DNA from: Allomuricauda sp. NBRC 101325
GTDB taxonomy: Bacteria > Bacteroidota > Bacteroidia > Flavobacteriales > Flavobacteriaceae
DNA: 64,000 bases
NCBI RefSeq assembly: GCF_030268205.1
Contig: NZ_BSQF01000004.1
Coordinates: 62,001 to 126,000, forward strand
Direction: 5' to 3'
The stretch's first letter is position 1. Each line of letters starts with the position of its first letter. The notes under the pieces are model-generated. The model ran no database searches, was not told the origin of the DNA, and saw only the letters and a list, made by a program, of their open reading frames with translations. Positions 18,913-28,673 of the stretch are shown piece by piece. The translations under genes and the position numbers were made by a program.

Positions 18913-18920
18913 TATATTTG
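18913..18920 (+). promoter_or_regulatory. Bacteroidota -7 box for the ThuA/dehydrogenase gene
   Basis: TATATTTG matches the TAnnTTTG -7 consensus of Bacteroidota and lies 25 bases before the ATG at 18946. Confidence 0.5.
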
Positions 18921-18945
18921 CCGTATTCTATCAAATGCACAATCT

Positions 18946-21900
18946 ATGAAACTAAAAACTTACATTTTATCAATTGTAGTAGGATTGATGACCTTGCTCG
19001 GGTGCAATTCCAAAAATGAAAATTCAGTTTTGGTCTTTAGCAAGACCGATGGCTTTAGGCATGAATCCATAGCCGCAGGTCAAGCAGCCCTCAAAAAGAT
19101 GGCTAAGGAAAAAGACCTATCGGTGACCTTTACCGAGGATGCCCGGATGTTCAATAAAAAGGAACTGGATAAGTACCGGGCGGTTTTGTTCTTGAATACG
19201 ACCGGGGATGTGTTGGATGAGCAACAGCAGGAAGCCTTCGAACGCTATATCCAAGCGGGAGGTGGTTACATTGGGGTGCATGCAGCCACAGATACGGAAT
19301 ATGAATGGCCATGGTATGGAGCATTGGCCGGTGCCTATTTTAAGGATCATCCCGTGGCCCCGAGCAACGTACAGAAAGGAACATTCACGGTGACCCAACC
19401 CGACCACTGGGCCACAAAAGGGATGCCTTCGACCTTTGAGCGTGAAGATGAGTTTTATAGTTTCTACAATATATCCCCGAACATCAATGTGGTACTGACC
19501 ATAGATGATAGTAGTTATGAAGGGGGAAGTAATCCGGAGTACCACCCTATGGCTTGGTACCAGGAGTTCAATGGGGGCCGTTCGTTCTACACGGCCATGG
19601 GACATACGGATGAGACCTACCAAGATCCACTGTTTCTAGATCATCTATATAGTGGTATCCATTATGCTATGGGGGGTGATGCACCAAAACCATTGGACTA
19701 TGCGATGGCTCGTCCTGAGGAAAACCGTTTTACCAAAGTGGTCTTGGCCGATAAATTGGATGAACCGATGGAATTGGCCATCTTGGATGAGCAACGTATT
19801 TTGTTTATCCAACGTAAGGGAGAGGTGCGTTTGTACAATACTACAACACAAGAATTGAAGACCATTGCCAAGATTCCTGTGAGCTTGAAATATGTAAACA
19901 GTGCAGGAGAGGAATCCGTTGCGGAAGACGGCCTTTTAGGTATGAACATTGACCCTGATTTTTCCATGAACCATTGGGTTTATCTCTACTATTCCCCAGT
20001 GGAGGAATCGGTGAACCGATTATCCAGGTTTACCATGAAAGGGGATGAACTGGACCTTAGCACTGAAACGGTGATGTTGACCATACCTACCCAGCGCGAG
20101 GAATGTTGTCATACCGGAGGTTCGATTGCATGGGACGCTCAAGGCAACCTGTATTTGTCCACAGGTGACAATACCAATCCGCACGGATCTGATGGGTACA
20201 GCCCCAGTGATGAACGCCCGGGACGCAGTGCCTGGGATGCCCAAAAATCCTCGGCCAATACCAATGACCTTAGGGGCAAGATCATTCGAATTAGGCCCAA
20301 TTTGGATGGTAGCTATATGATTCCGGAGGGAAACCTTTTTCCTGAAGGAACTCCTAATACAAGACCTGAAATCTATACCATGGGACATCGGAATCCGTTC
20401 CGAATCTCCATCGATCAACATACAGGATATCTCTATTGGGGGGAGGTGGGACCGGATGCCTCTGAGCCTGATTCCTTACGAGGTCCGGCTGGCCATGATG
20501 AGATAGGGCAGGCCAGAAAGGCCGGCAACTATGGATGGCCCCATTTTGTAGGTAACAACAAAGCCTATTATAAATACGATTTTGCGGCACAAAAGTCACT
20601 GCAACCATGGAATCCGGATGCACCAGTGAATACTTCGCCAAATAACACGGGATTAACAGATTTGCCACCGGCACAATCGGCCTATGTGTGGTATCCGTAC
20701 GGGGAATCACCAGAGTTTCCTTTGGTTGGCAGTGGTGGCCGAAATGCCATGGCGGGACCTGTATATTATGCTGAAGATTTTGATGGGGCCGAAAGAGCTT
20801 TTCCGAAATATTACGACGGGAAGTTTTTTGCCTACGAATGGATGCGGGGTTGGATCATGAGCATTACCATGGATGAGGAAGGGAATTTAAAACATATGGA
20901 GCGTTTTATGCCCAACTATCGTTTTAGCAATCCCATGGATATGCAGTTTGCAGCCAATGGTGACCTGTATATCTTGGAATACGGATCGGGTTGGTTTACT
21001 GCCAACGATGATGCTCGTTTGGTACGTATCGAATATAATGGGGGCAACAGATTGCCCAAGATTAATCTGGCAGCGAACAAAATGGGAGGGGCTACGCCAT
21101 TTGATCTCGAACTGAGTGCCGAAGGAACCTTGGACCCAGACCAGGATGAGCTGTCCTATACCTGGGAATTGGTATCTGATAACGGCTTTAAGAAAACACT
21201 TTCCGGGGCATCGGTACAAACGGTCTTGGTAGATCATGGTATTTACCAAGTGAAACTCACGGTAGATGATGGTCAAGGGGGTAAAGTCGCTCAAAGTATG
21301 GAAGTCATTGCAGGGAATGAACCACCTGTTTTAAGTCTGGATATGCCCAATGGCAATGCATCCTTCTTTGTGCCCAACACTTATTTGGAGTATGAGATAA
21401 ACGTCGTGGACAAAGAAGACGGTAGCTTGGACAAAGGAATTGATGGCTCTGAGGTGGCAGTATCCTTTGACTTTTTAGCGGAAGGACATGATCAGATTCA
21501 GATTGCCCAAGGGCATAGGGCTGCGGATGAAACCGCAGGGAACGCAGTGGGCAAAAAATTCATGGATGCCAGTGATTGTATGGCATGTCATAAAACCAAA
21601 GAAAAATCTATTGGGCCCTCCTATTATGATGTTGCGTTAAAATATAAGGATGATGAAGGTGCAGTGGAGTATTTGAGCAAAAAGATCATAGCCGGAGGTG
21701 GTGGTGTATGGGGTGAAACACCTATGGCGGCACACCCACAGCTATCCGCAGAAGAGGCTGCCGCAATTTCAGAATATATTCTGAGTTTGGGCGCTACTAC
21801 CAAAGGAAAGAACAGTTTGCCGACCAAAGGGTCTTATGCAGCCAAAGTACCTCAAGGCAATACCAGTGGGATATATATAGTACGAGCATCCTACCAAGAC

Positions 21901-22716
21901 CGAGGAGCCAATGGAATGCCAGCGCTATCCGCTGAGGAATCTTTTGTCCTAAGACAAAATACAGTCGGTCCACATGATTTTGATGTCTATGAGGATGTAA
22001 ATAAAATGTCTTTTGGAGGCAGTAAATTTGCCATACCCTCAAAATCAGGATCATTCATGCAGTTGAACCATGTGGATCTAAAAGGCATCGCCTCCGTGGA
22101 CCTTTTGGCCACAGCACCTGTATCCCAACTGGGTGCCTTGGGAGGAAAAGCAGTAGTGCATTTGGGATCACCTTCGGGCATGATCATTGGGGAGTCTGAA
22201 TTTTTGGAAGCTTCTGACCAAGGCGGTTTTTCACCTTCTGTTTTAGCTGTGCCAATTGCTTTGCCAGCTGATTTTACAGGTGGCTTGCAAGATTTGTTCG
22301 TGGTTTTTGAAAATGATCAAACCTCAAAGACCGGTAGCTTGATGGTCATCATGGGAGCAACTTTCACTTTTGAGCATACTCCCGATATTGTAATGGAGGA
22401 AACCAAAAGTAATGATGGAACGGCATCTATATACGACGGTGAATGGGATTTGACCTTTGAGGGTACGCCCCAAGGGGATTCTAACATGTTAGCGGTATTC
22501 TCGGGTTCCCCTGGAAATTTAAAAGGGGTGATCAAAGATCCCTCGGGTACCAATCCGGAAACTCCCATGAACAGCGTTGAAGAAACCTCCAATGGTATCA
22601 CTTTTTCTTTTACCACCCAAGGATTCAACATCAATGTTGTTCTGGAAAAAGAGGATCAAAATAACCTTAGCGGGAAAATGATGGACATGTTTGTGGCCAG
22701 GGCTAAACGGAGGTAA
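18946..22716 (+). CDS. Multidomain lipoprotein: ThuA, PQQ-type sugar dehydrogenase, PKD, cytochrome c, CBM-like
   Basis: A 1256-residue lipoprotein (LLGC lipobox, Cys20); the ATG at 18946 is chosen because it starts the signal peptide, whereas the open frame reaches back to a TTG at 18880. Domains in order: ThuA (about 25-250), a glucose/sorbosone-dehydrogenase beta-propeller (about 258-700; NLRGKII-type NDLRGKIIRIRPNLDG, MGHRNPFRISID), a PKD-like domain (about 705-795), a cytochrome c domain with CMACH near 878, a CBM6-like beta-sandwich (about 975-1145) and a C-terminal beta domain. It probably oxidises a sugar at the cell surface and passes electrons to its own haem. As first gene of the island it may act on sugars freed by the glycosidases downstream. 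Confidence 0.88.
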   Translation: MKLKTYILSIVVGLMTLLGCNSKNENSVLVFSKTDGFRHESIAAGQAALKKMAKEKDLSVTFTEDARMFNKKELDKYRAVLFLNTTGDVLDEQQQEAFERYIQAGGGYIGVHAATDTEYEWPWYGALAGAYFKDHPVAPSNVQKGTFTVTQPDHWATKGMPSTFEREDEFYSFYNISPNINVVLTIDDSSYEGGSNPEYHPMAWYQEFNGGRSFYTAMGHTDETYQDPLFLDHLYSGIHYAMGGDAPKPLDYAMARPEENRFTKVVLADKLDEPMELAILDEQRILFIQRKGEVRLYNTTTQELKTIAKIPVSLKYVNSAGEESVAEDGLLGMNIDPDFSMNHWVYLYYSPVEESVNRLSRFTMKGDELDLSTETVMLTIPTQREECCHTGGSIAWDAQGNLYLSTGDNTNPHGSDGYSPSDERPGRSAWDAQKSSANTNDLRGKIIRIRPNLDGSYMIPEGNLFPEGTPNTRPEIYTMGHRNPFRISIDQHTGYLYWGEVGPDASEPDSLRGPAGHDEIGQARKAGNYGWPHFVGNNKAYYKYDFAAQKSLQPWNPDAPVNTSPNNTGLTDLPPAQSAYVWYPYGESPEFPLVGSGGRNAMAGPVYYAEDFDGAERAFPKYYDGKFFAYEWMRGWIMSITMDEEGNLKHMERFMPNYRFSNPMDMQFAANGDLYILEYGSGWFTANDDARLVRIEYNGGNRLPKINLAANKMGGATPFDLELSAEGTLDPDQDELSYTWELVSDNGFKKTLSGASVQTVLVDHGIYQVKLTVDDGQGGKVAQSMEVIAGNEPPVLSLDMPNGNASFFVPNTYLEYEINVVDKEDGSLDKGIDGSEVAVSFDFLAEGHDQIQIAQGHRAADETAGNAVGKKFMDASDCMACHKTKEKSIGPSYYDVALKYKDDEGAVEYLSKKIIAGGGGVWGETPMAAHPQLSAEEAAAISEYILSLGATTKGKNSLPTKGSYAAKVPQGNTSGIYIVRASYQDRGANGMPALSAEESFVLRQNTVGPHDFDVYEDVNKMSFGGSKFAIPSKSGSFMQLNHVDLKGIASVDLLATAPVSQLGALGGKAVVHLGSPSGMIIGESEFLEASDQGGFSPSVLAVPIALPADFTGGLQDLFVVFENDQTSKTGSLMVIMGATFTFEHTPDIVMEETKSNDGTASIYDGEWDLTFEGTPQGDSNMLAVFSGSPGNLKGVIKDPSGTNPETPMNSVEETSNGITFSFTTQGFNINVVLEKEDQNNLSGKMMDMFVARAKRR

Positions 22717-22740
22717 ATTAACGTAAAGGAGCTATTAACC

Positions 22741-23544
22741 ATGAAGGTACAACATAAAGTTTGGGTCATAACAGGCGCAGGAAGTGGTATGGGCAGGGAA
22801 CTTACCCGTTTGTTTATTGAGAAAGGAGCGAAAGTAGCGGCCTTGGATATGAATTTTGAGGCATTGAAAGAAACCATGCGATTGATCGGTCGCCCCGAGG
22901 TGTTGGCCTTGTACAAAGTGGATGTTACCCAAATAGGGGATGTGGAAAAAGTCATCTCCAAAGTGATCGATGATTTTGGAGAAGTGGATGGTATCATCAA
23001 CAATGCGGGTATCATACAACCCTTTAAGCGAATCAGTGAACTGGAAATAGGAGAAATAGAGCGTGTGATGAATGTCAACTTCTATGGCACACTTTATCTC
23101 ATAAAAAGTCTACTTCCACATTTGGTGCAGCGCCCTGAGGCCCATGTGGTCAATATTTCCAGTATGGGTGGTTTTTTGGCCGTGCCCGGACAAACGGCCT
23201 ACGGAGCTTCTAAAGCAGCAGTAAAGATACTTACAGAAGGACTTTATGCAGAACTTAAAAATACCAAGGTAAAAGTTTCTGTGGTGTTTCCTGGGGCAGT
23301 GGCCACCAATATCAGTGTGAATTCAGGTTTGGAAACGCCGAAGCCTTCCTCGGAATCCAACAAAAGTCATCAGGCACTTGCTGCAAGCAAAGCGGCTGAG
23401 TTGATATTTAGGGGAATTGAACAGGATAAATTCAGAATATTGGTAGGTAAAGATGCCGGCTTTATGGACAAGTTTAGCCGAATGGCACCAGAGTTTGCCA
23501 CCAATTTCATCCAAAAGAAAATGGCTTCTTTGCTATCCCATTGA
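22741..23544 (+). CDS. SDR-family oxidoreductase
   Basis: A 267-residue short-chain dehydrogenase. The cofactor motif TGAGSGMGRE, the structural NNAG (IINNAGII), the catalytic Ser of NISSMGG and the YGASK (Tyr-x3-Lys) active site are all present. It follows the ThuA/dehydrogenase gene by 24 bases. It is one of three SDR genes in the island. The substrate is unknown; oxidation of a released sugar or of a phenolic side-chain alcohol is possible. Confidence 0.85.
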   Translation: MKVQHKVWVITGAGSGMGRELTRLFIEKGAKVAALDMNFEALKETMRLIGRPEVLALYKVDVTQIGDVEKVISKVIDDFGEVDGIINNAGIIQPFKRISELEIGEIERVMNVNFYGTLYLIKSLLPHLVQRPEAHVVNISSMGGFLAVPGQTAYGASKAAVKILTEGLYAELKNTKVKVSVVFPGAVATNISVNSGLETPKPSSESNKSHQALAASKAAELIFRGIEQDKFRILVGKDAGFMDKFSRMAPEFATNFIQKKMASLLSH

Positions 23545-23667
23545 GAAGGTGCAACCGTGTGGCAAGTTGTTGGATAACCTGATAAAAAGCAGAACAGTAC
23601 GGAATGGAAAAGCCAATGAAAAAGGATATTCTTGATCATGCAATGAACGCATTACCAGACAAACAAT

Positions 23668-26600
23668 ATGAAACAAATGATACCACGGCTTCTCCCTTTT
23701 TTGATGTTACTATTGGTTCTTTCCTGCAAGCAGGAAGAAAAATTATCCTCTTTTGACAATGAGATTCTCTTGCAGAACTTTCAAAATCCACCCAATGAAG
23801 CCAAACCGAGGGTTTGGTGGCATTGGATGAACGGTAATATCACTAAAAATGGTATCCAGAAAGATTTGGATTGGATGGAGCAAACCGGCATCGGGGGATT
23901 TCAAAACTTCGATGCCAACTTGTTCACTCCATTGGTGACGGATAAAAAATTGGTCTTTATGACCCCAGAATGGAAAGATGCATTTAAGTTCACTACGGAC
24001 TTGGCTCATGAGAAGGGGTTGGAAATGGCCATTGCAGGTTCTCCGGGATGGAGCGTAACGGGTGGTCCGTGGGTGGAACCCAAGGATGCCATGAAAAAAT
24101 ATGTATGGTCGGAAACCATTATTGAAGGAGGTAAAGCATTTTCTGGCCAGCTAATGTCTCCGCCTGGTAATACATCAACTTTTCAGAATGCAGCTCCCCA
24201 CACAGGTTTTAGTATGGGGGATACCGAGCCGACTCCCTTACCCCAATTTTATGCTGATGCTGCCGTGGTGGCCTATAAATTGCCGGAATCTTATATTTCC
24301 ATAGCTGATTTAAACCCAAAAGTTTCTTCTAGTGGAGGTAGATTTACACTCAGTTCCCTTACCGATGGTAATGTGGACCATGGACAATTCCTTCCACCGG
24401 CCGAAGTTGGTCAAAAAACATGGGTACAATATGAATTTGATGTACCCCAAACTTTTTCGAGTTATTCGGTGGTCGGGGCCAAGATCGGTGAATTGGCCGT
24501 ATTTCAAGGAATGCCAAACAATAGGACCTTGGAGGTCAGCACGGATGGCAAGACCTTTACCAAGGTGATTGATATTCCTGGAAATATAGTTGTACAGACC
24601 ACGGGAACATTTGCACCCGTTACTTCCAAGTATTGGAGATATACCTTTACGACCTTGGAGCCCGCACCTGCTGGAATTGCAGCTATGTTTGGTGGCCCAA
24701 CCGATCTAAAACCGGAAGGGACCGAGGTGGCTGAATTTACCCTGCATAACATCCCATATATTGATGCATTTGAGGATAAGGCAGGTTTTGCCCCATATAC
24801 TGAAACTGCTTCATTGGCAGTTGGTTCGGATGCAGATGCCATAGCCCTTGAAACCGTTGTGAATTTAACGGATAATCTTCAGGATGATGGTTCCTTGCAG
24901 TGGGATGTTCCCGAAGGCAAATGGAAAATCATTCGTCTGGGCTATTCCTTGACCGGTAGGGAAAACCATCCCGCCTCCCCCGAAGCTACTGGTCTTGAAG
25001 TGGATAAATTGGATGAAGACGCCGTTAGGAGATATATCAATCATTATTTGGACCTATATAAAGATGCAACAGGGAATCAACTTGGCGAGCAGGGTTTGGG
25101 CTATATGATTTTAGACAGCTATGAAGCTGGACATATGAACTGGACCCATGACATGGCAACGGAATTTTCTGCAAGAAGAGGGTATGACCTTATGCCCTGG
25201 ATACCTGTTTTGACTGGAGTGGTGGTGAAAAGCCGGGAGGCTTCGGAAAAATTCCTTTGGGATTTTAGAAAAACCATTGGCGAAATGATCGCTGATAACC
25301 ATTATGACGTTATAGGGGAAGAATTGCACAAGCGTGGCATGCAACGCTATACGGAAAGCCATGAAAACGGTAGGGTTTATTTGGCAGACGGTATGGATGT
25401 AAAGCGGAATGCCGATGTTCCCATGTCTGCCATGTGGACCCCAGGGGGTTTGGCACCAGGAACAGAAGAAGAAGTTCGCAGTGAGGGGGATATCCGTGAA
25501 TCAGCTTCCGTGGCACACATATATGGTAAACCCTATGTTGCTGCCGAATCGATGACCTCCATCCAAAATTCGTTTACCTGGCATCCGGAAAAATTAAAGC
25601 GTACGGCCGATATGGAGTTGGCCTCTGGATTGAACCGTTTTGTGATTCATACTTCAGTACATCAACCGTTGGATGATAAAATGCCAGGATTCTCGCTGGG
25701 ACCGTTTGGACAATACTTTACCAGGCAAGAAACATGGTCTGGTGCCGGTGCCAAAGCTTGGATTTCATATTTGTCACGTAGTTCTTATCTATTGCAACAA
25801 GGTCATAACGTGGCTGACATACTCTACCTATATGGGGAAAATGACAATGTTACGCATTTGACGCATGTAAGCTTGCCCGATGTTGGACAAGGATATGAGT
25901 TTGATTTCGTAAGTGCCACCATATTAAAAGAGGCCATTGCCGCAGAGGGTGGAAAGCTGAAAGCCCCAAGCGGGAATACCTACGAAATGCTGCAACTGGA
26001 TCCTGCCACCAGTTTGATGACCTTATCCACATTGGAAAAAATTAAAGAATTGGCTTCTGCAGGGGTCAAAATCAAAGGAGCGAAACCAACTGGAAGTCCA
26101 AGCTTAGCGGATGACAACAAGGTCTTTGCCAAATTGGCCGATGAGGTCTGGGATATGGACAATGTGGGTGCGGCTGTGGCTATTGGAGTTGTCAAGGATG
26201 TTACTGTGGAGGGTACGGAACATGAAATCCGTTTTAGACACCGTGCACAAGGTGAGGGTCATATATATTGGCTGAACAATAGGGATGAAATGCCAACACC
26301 TGCTCAAATAGGGTTCAGGGTGGAGGGAAAGGTTCCCAAAAAATGGAATCCACAAACTGGTGAAATTTCGGATGTAACATATGTAATTAAAGAGGGCCAA
26401 ACCTGGGTTGATTTGGATTTTGAGCCTTGGGACGCCTTTTTTGTGGTATTTATGGACAAAGCGCCCTCCAATAGTGTTACGCTTCCAAAAGCGAATAAAA
26501 AGTCCATACTGACGTTGTCCGGCCCTTGGAATGTGAAATTTCAAGAAAATAGGGGAGCACCTTCGGCAACTGTTTTTAATCAATTGCAAAGCTGGACAAC

Positions 26601-26979
26601 GCATGCGGATGAGGGTATCAAATATTTTTCCGGTACTGCCTCCTATGAGAAACACTTTAGTATTGATGATTTGGAAGCTGGAGCTATCTATGAGTTGGAT
26701 TTAGGGAAAGTGAAAAATGTAGCTGAAGTGGTGGTAAATGGCCAAGTAATGGGTACTGTATGGAAAACACCCTTTGTATTGGATGTTACAGCGGCCCTTA
26801 CATCAGGTGATAACAGCTTGAAGATCAACGTGACCAATGTTTGGGTGAATCGGTTGATTGGGGATGCAACCAAAAATCCCGAAGAACGGATAACCTATAC
26901 CACCATGCCCTTTTATCGTGGTGATGAGCCCTTATTGCCATCTGGATTGTTGGGAGAGGTAAGTCTATGGAAACGTTGA
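23668..26979 (+). CDS. GH106-type alpha-L-rhamnosidase, lipoprotein
   Basis: A 1103-residue lipoprotein (VLSC lipobox, Cys20) of the glycoside hydrolase 106 type. The N-terminal catalytic barrel starts with PRVWWHWMNGNITKNGIQKD, the typical opening of this family, and continues with WMEQTGIGGFQNFD and AGSPGWSVTGGPWV. A galactose-binding-like beta-sandwich lies near the C-terminus (ASYEKHFSIDDLEAGAIYEL ... VVVNGQVMGTVWKTPF). GH106 enzymes remove terminal alpha-L-rhamnose from plant polysaccharides and flavonoid or other glycosides. No SusC/SusD pair or pectin-backbone enzyme is nearby, while ring-cleavage genes are, so a rhamnosylated small molecule is a better guess than a polysaccharide. Confidence 0.85.
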   Translation: MKQMIPRLLPFLMLLLVLSCKQEEKLSSFDNEILLQNFQNPPNEAKPRVWWHWMNGNITKNGIQKDLDWMEQTGIGGFQNFDANLFTPLVTDKKLVFMTPEWKDAFKFTTDLAHEKGLEMAIAGSPGWSVTGGPWVEPKDAMKKYVWSETIIEGGKAFSGQLMSPPGNTSTFQNAAPHTGFSMGDTEPTPLPQFYADAAVVAYKLPESYISIADLNPKVSSSGGRFTLSSLTDGNVDHGQFLPPAEVGQKTWVQYEFDVPQTFSSYSVVGAKIGELAVFQGMPNNRTLEVSTDGKTFTKVIDIPGNIVVQTTGTFAPVTSKYWRYTFTTLEPAPAGIAAMFGGPTDLKPEGTEVAEFTLHNIPYIDAFEDKAGFAPYTETASLAVGSDADAIALETVVNLTDNLQDDGSLQWDVPEGKWKIIRLGYSLTGRENHPASPEATGLEVDKLDEDAVRRYINHYLDLYKDATGNQLGEQGLGYMILDSYEAGHMNWTHDMATEFSARRGYDLMPWIPVLTGVVVKSREASEKFLWDFRKTIGEMIADNHYDVIGEELHKRGMQRYTESHENGRVYLADGMDVKRNADVPMSAMWTPGGLAPGTEEEVRSEGDIRESASVAHIYGKPYVAAESMTSIQNSFTWHPEKLKRTADMELASGLNRFVIHTSVHQPLDDKMPGFSLGPFGQYFTRQETWSGAGAKAWISYLSRSSYLLQQGHNVADILYLYGENDNVTHLTHVSLPDVGQGYEFDFVSATILKEAIAAEGGKLKAPSGNTYEMLQLDPATSLMTLSTLEKIKELASAGVKIKGAKPTGSPSLADDNKVFAKLADEVWDMDNVGAAVAIGVVKDVTVEGTEHEIRFRHRAQGEGHIYWLNNRDEMPTPAQIGFRVEGKVPKKWNPQTGEISDVTYVIKEGQTWVDLDFEPWDAFFVVFMDKAPSNSVTLPKANKKSILTLSGPWNVKFQENRGAPSATVFNQLQSWTTHADEGIKYFSGTASYEKHFSIDDLEAGAIYELDLGKVKNVAEVVVNGQVMGTVWKTPFVLDVTAALTSGDNSLKINVTNVWVNRLIGDATKNPEERITYTTMPFYRGDEPLLPSGLLGEVSLWKR

Positions 26980-27047
26980 CGGTCCAACGATGTTCTAGGT
27001 TGATATTAGGAGAACATAGCGCCCATATGATTGGGTCGCCTTAAAAC

Positions 27048-27938
27048 ATGATATATATGAGATATCTAATTGTAACTTTTGCCTTGTTTTTTGGGGTTGC
27101 CTTATCTGCCCAAGATACCATTTACTTGAAATCGATTCCAACTCCCAAAGCATTAAACGTGTATCAAGGTGGTGAACGTTCCCAAACCTCCGAATGGGAT
27201 GGGCTTAAAACAGTGTCCAATGTGTCCCAACCATCGTTAACAGTGTACTTGCCGGATGCCTCAAAAGCTATCGGAACCGCTTTGATCATCGCCCCTGGTG
27301 GTGGATTCCATACGCTGTCTATGGACAATGAAGGACGACATCTGGCCGAATGGTGTGTGGAACATGGAATTGCCGCATTCGTATTAAAATATAGGTTGGT
27401 ACCCACTGGTGAAAATCCAGGCCAGGAATTCATGGAAAATTTTCAAAAGAAAGGACAGGAGCAATTTGATAAAGATATTGCGCCTTATATAGAATTGGCA
27501 AAATCAGATGGCATGGAAGCCATTGCCCATGTCAGGGCCAATGCTTTAAAATATCAGGTGGATCCGAGTAAAATTGGCATTATCGGTTTTTCAGCAGGAG
27601 GTACCGTAGCGGGAGCAGCTGCTTTGGAATTTACCTCGGAGGAAAATCGACCCGATTTTGCAGCTCCTATATATGCGGCCATGCATGTCTTGGACTTGGA
27701 TCATGTACCAAATCATCCGATGCCCTTATTTATGGCAGTTACAGGTGATGATTTTTTTGGTTTCCAAGAACAGGCCATTCATTTGTTCCAAACATACAAT
27801 GCTGCTAAATTACCCATTGAACTACATCTTTACGAGAAAGGGCAACATGGTTTTGGTATGAAGACCCAAAACCTTACCTCGGACAATTGGATAAGAGCAT
27901 TTGAGTCTTGGATGGTCAGCCATCAATTTTTGAAATAA
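27048..27938 (+). CDS. Secreted alpha/beta-hydrolase, acetylesterase-like
   Basis: A 296-residue secreted esterase. A signal peptide (YLIVTFALFFGVALSAQ) is followed by an alpha/beta-hydrolase fold with the oxyanion loop APGGGFHTL, nucleophile Ser182 in GFSAGG, an acid in TGDDFFG and a catalytic His in KGQHGFGM. Relatives remove acetyl or other acyl groups from sugars. It follows the rhamnosidase by 68 bases and would deacylate the same glycoside. The ATG at 27048 or the one at 27057 could be the start. Confidence 0.82.
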   Translation: MIYMRYLIVTFALFFGVALSAQDTIYLKSIPTPKALNVYQGGERSQTSEWDGLKTVSNVSQPSLTVYLPDASKAIGTALIIAPGGGFHTLSMDNEGRHLAEWCVEHGIAAFVLKYRLVPTGENPGQEFMENFQKKGQEQFDKDIAPYIELAKSDGMEAIAHVRANALKYQVDPSKIGIIGFSAGGTVAGAAALEFTSEENRPDFAAPIYAAMHVLDLDHVPNHPMPLFMAVTGDDFFGFQEQAIHLFQTYNAAKLPIELHLYEKGQHGFGMKTQNLTSDNWIRAFESWMVSHQFLK

Positions 27939-28220
27939 ATTGATTTCCCATATTGTTTAAGGAACGATTTCTTCTTTGGTAGGGCTGTAGTTTTGCCCTA
28001 GCGTAATTAATGTGCAGTTAGCCCATAATTTCCGAATCCCTAATATTGGAGGGAAGGTATCCTACCATATCACATCATAATTAAAAGACGCGCCTTGGTA
28101 AGGTGCTGCATCATTCCAAATAGGACATAAAAAGTAAGACCTGCCATCTTAGAATTTAAGGTTGAAAGAGGTATTTAGAATACTGAATCTTCAAAAACAA
28201 TCCTGTTTTATTCAAATTGG
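27939..28220. other. Non-coding region before the second island operon
   Basis: No gene is supported. A weak hairpin (TAGGGC 27980-27985, GCCCTA 27995-28000) without a T run follows the esterase gene. The promoter elements of the next operon begin at 28221. Confidence 0.4.
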
Positions 28221-28284
28221 ATTGATTTTGAATAGTTCTGGCCTGAAAATGATTCCTTTACACGAATTCTTTTTATGAATTTTA
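28221..28284 (+). promoter_or_regulatory. Shared island promoter module, copy 1
   Basis: ATTGATTTTGAATAGT (28221-28236), then 13 bases, TGATTC (28250-28255), then 21 bases and GAATTTTA (28277-28284) in the -7 position. Identical spacing recurs at 32433 and 42020. It precedes the operon that starts at 28355. A binding site for the island's AraC-family regulator is the likely explanation. Confidence 0.65.
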
Positions 28285-28354
28285 CATTTTAAACAGTGTT
28301 ATTTAATGGAATTATTAAATGAGTGCTTTTTAAATGCATGTTTGATATTAATAA

Positions 28355-28663
28355 ATGGAATTTATTATGATTTTAGAAATAGCGACATTCGATATTAAAA
28401 AGGAATCCTTGGAGGATTTCAAGGCAGCCTGTGAAGAAGCGACCAAAGTTATATCCACTTCCAAAGGGTTTGTTGGTATTGATTTTAATCAATGTTTGGA
28501 AGAGGCATCCAAATTTGTTGCGCTCATTTCTTGGCAAAGATTGGAAGATCACACCATAGGTTTTAGACAATCGGAACTTTTTGTCCAATGGAGGGATATC
28601 TTGTCCCCGTATTTTAACGAGGCACCCGTAGCATTGCACTATGAAAGTTTTCCAAAAAAATAA
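28355..28663 (+). CDS. Antibiotic-biosynthesis-monooxygenase-like small protein
   Basis: A 102-residue protein with the ferredoxin-like ABM fold: an opening beta strand (MILEIATFDI), a helix (EDFKAACEEATKVI), and the strand pairs FVALISWQ and VALHYESF. Members are small dimeric oxygenases, isomerases or helpers in quinone and phenol metabolism. The ATG at 28367 is an equally good start. It is the first gene of an operon with a HisD-like dehydrogenase, an SDR and a cyclase-family hydrolase, so a role on a phenolic or keto intermediate is possible. Confidence 0.65.
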   Translation: MEFIMILEIATFDIKKESLEDFKAACEEATKVISTSKGFVGIDFNQCLEEASKFVALISWQRLEDHTIGFRQSELFVQWRDILSPYFNEAPVALHYESFPKK

Positions 28664-28673
28664 ATAAACCAAC

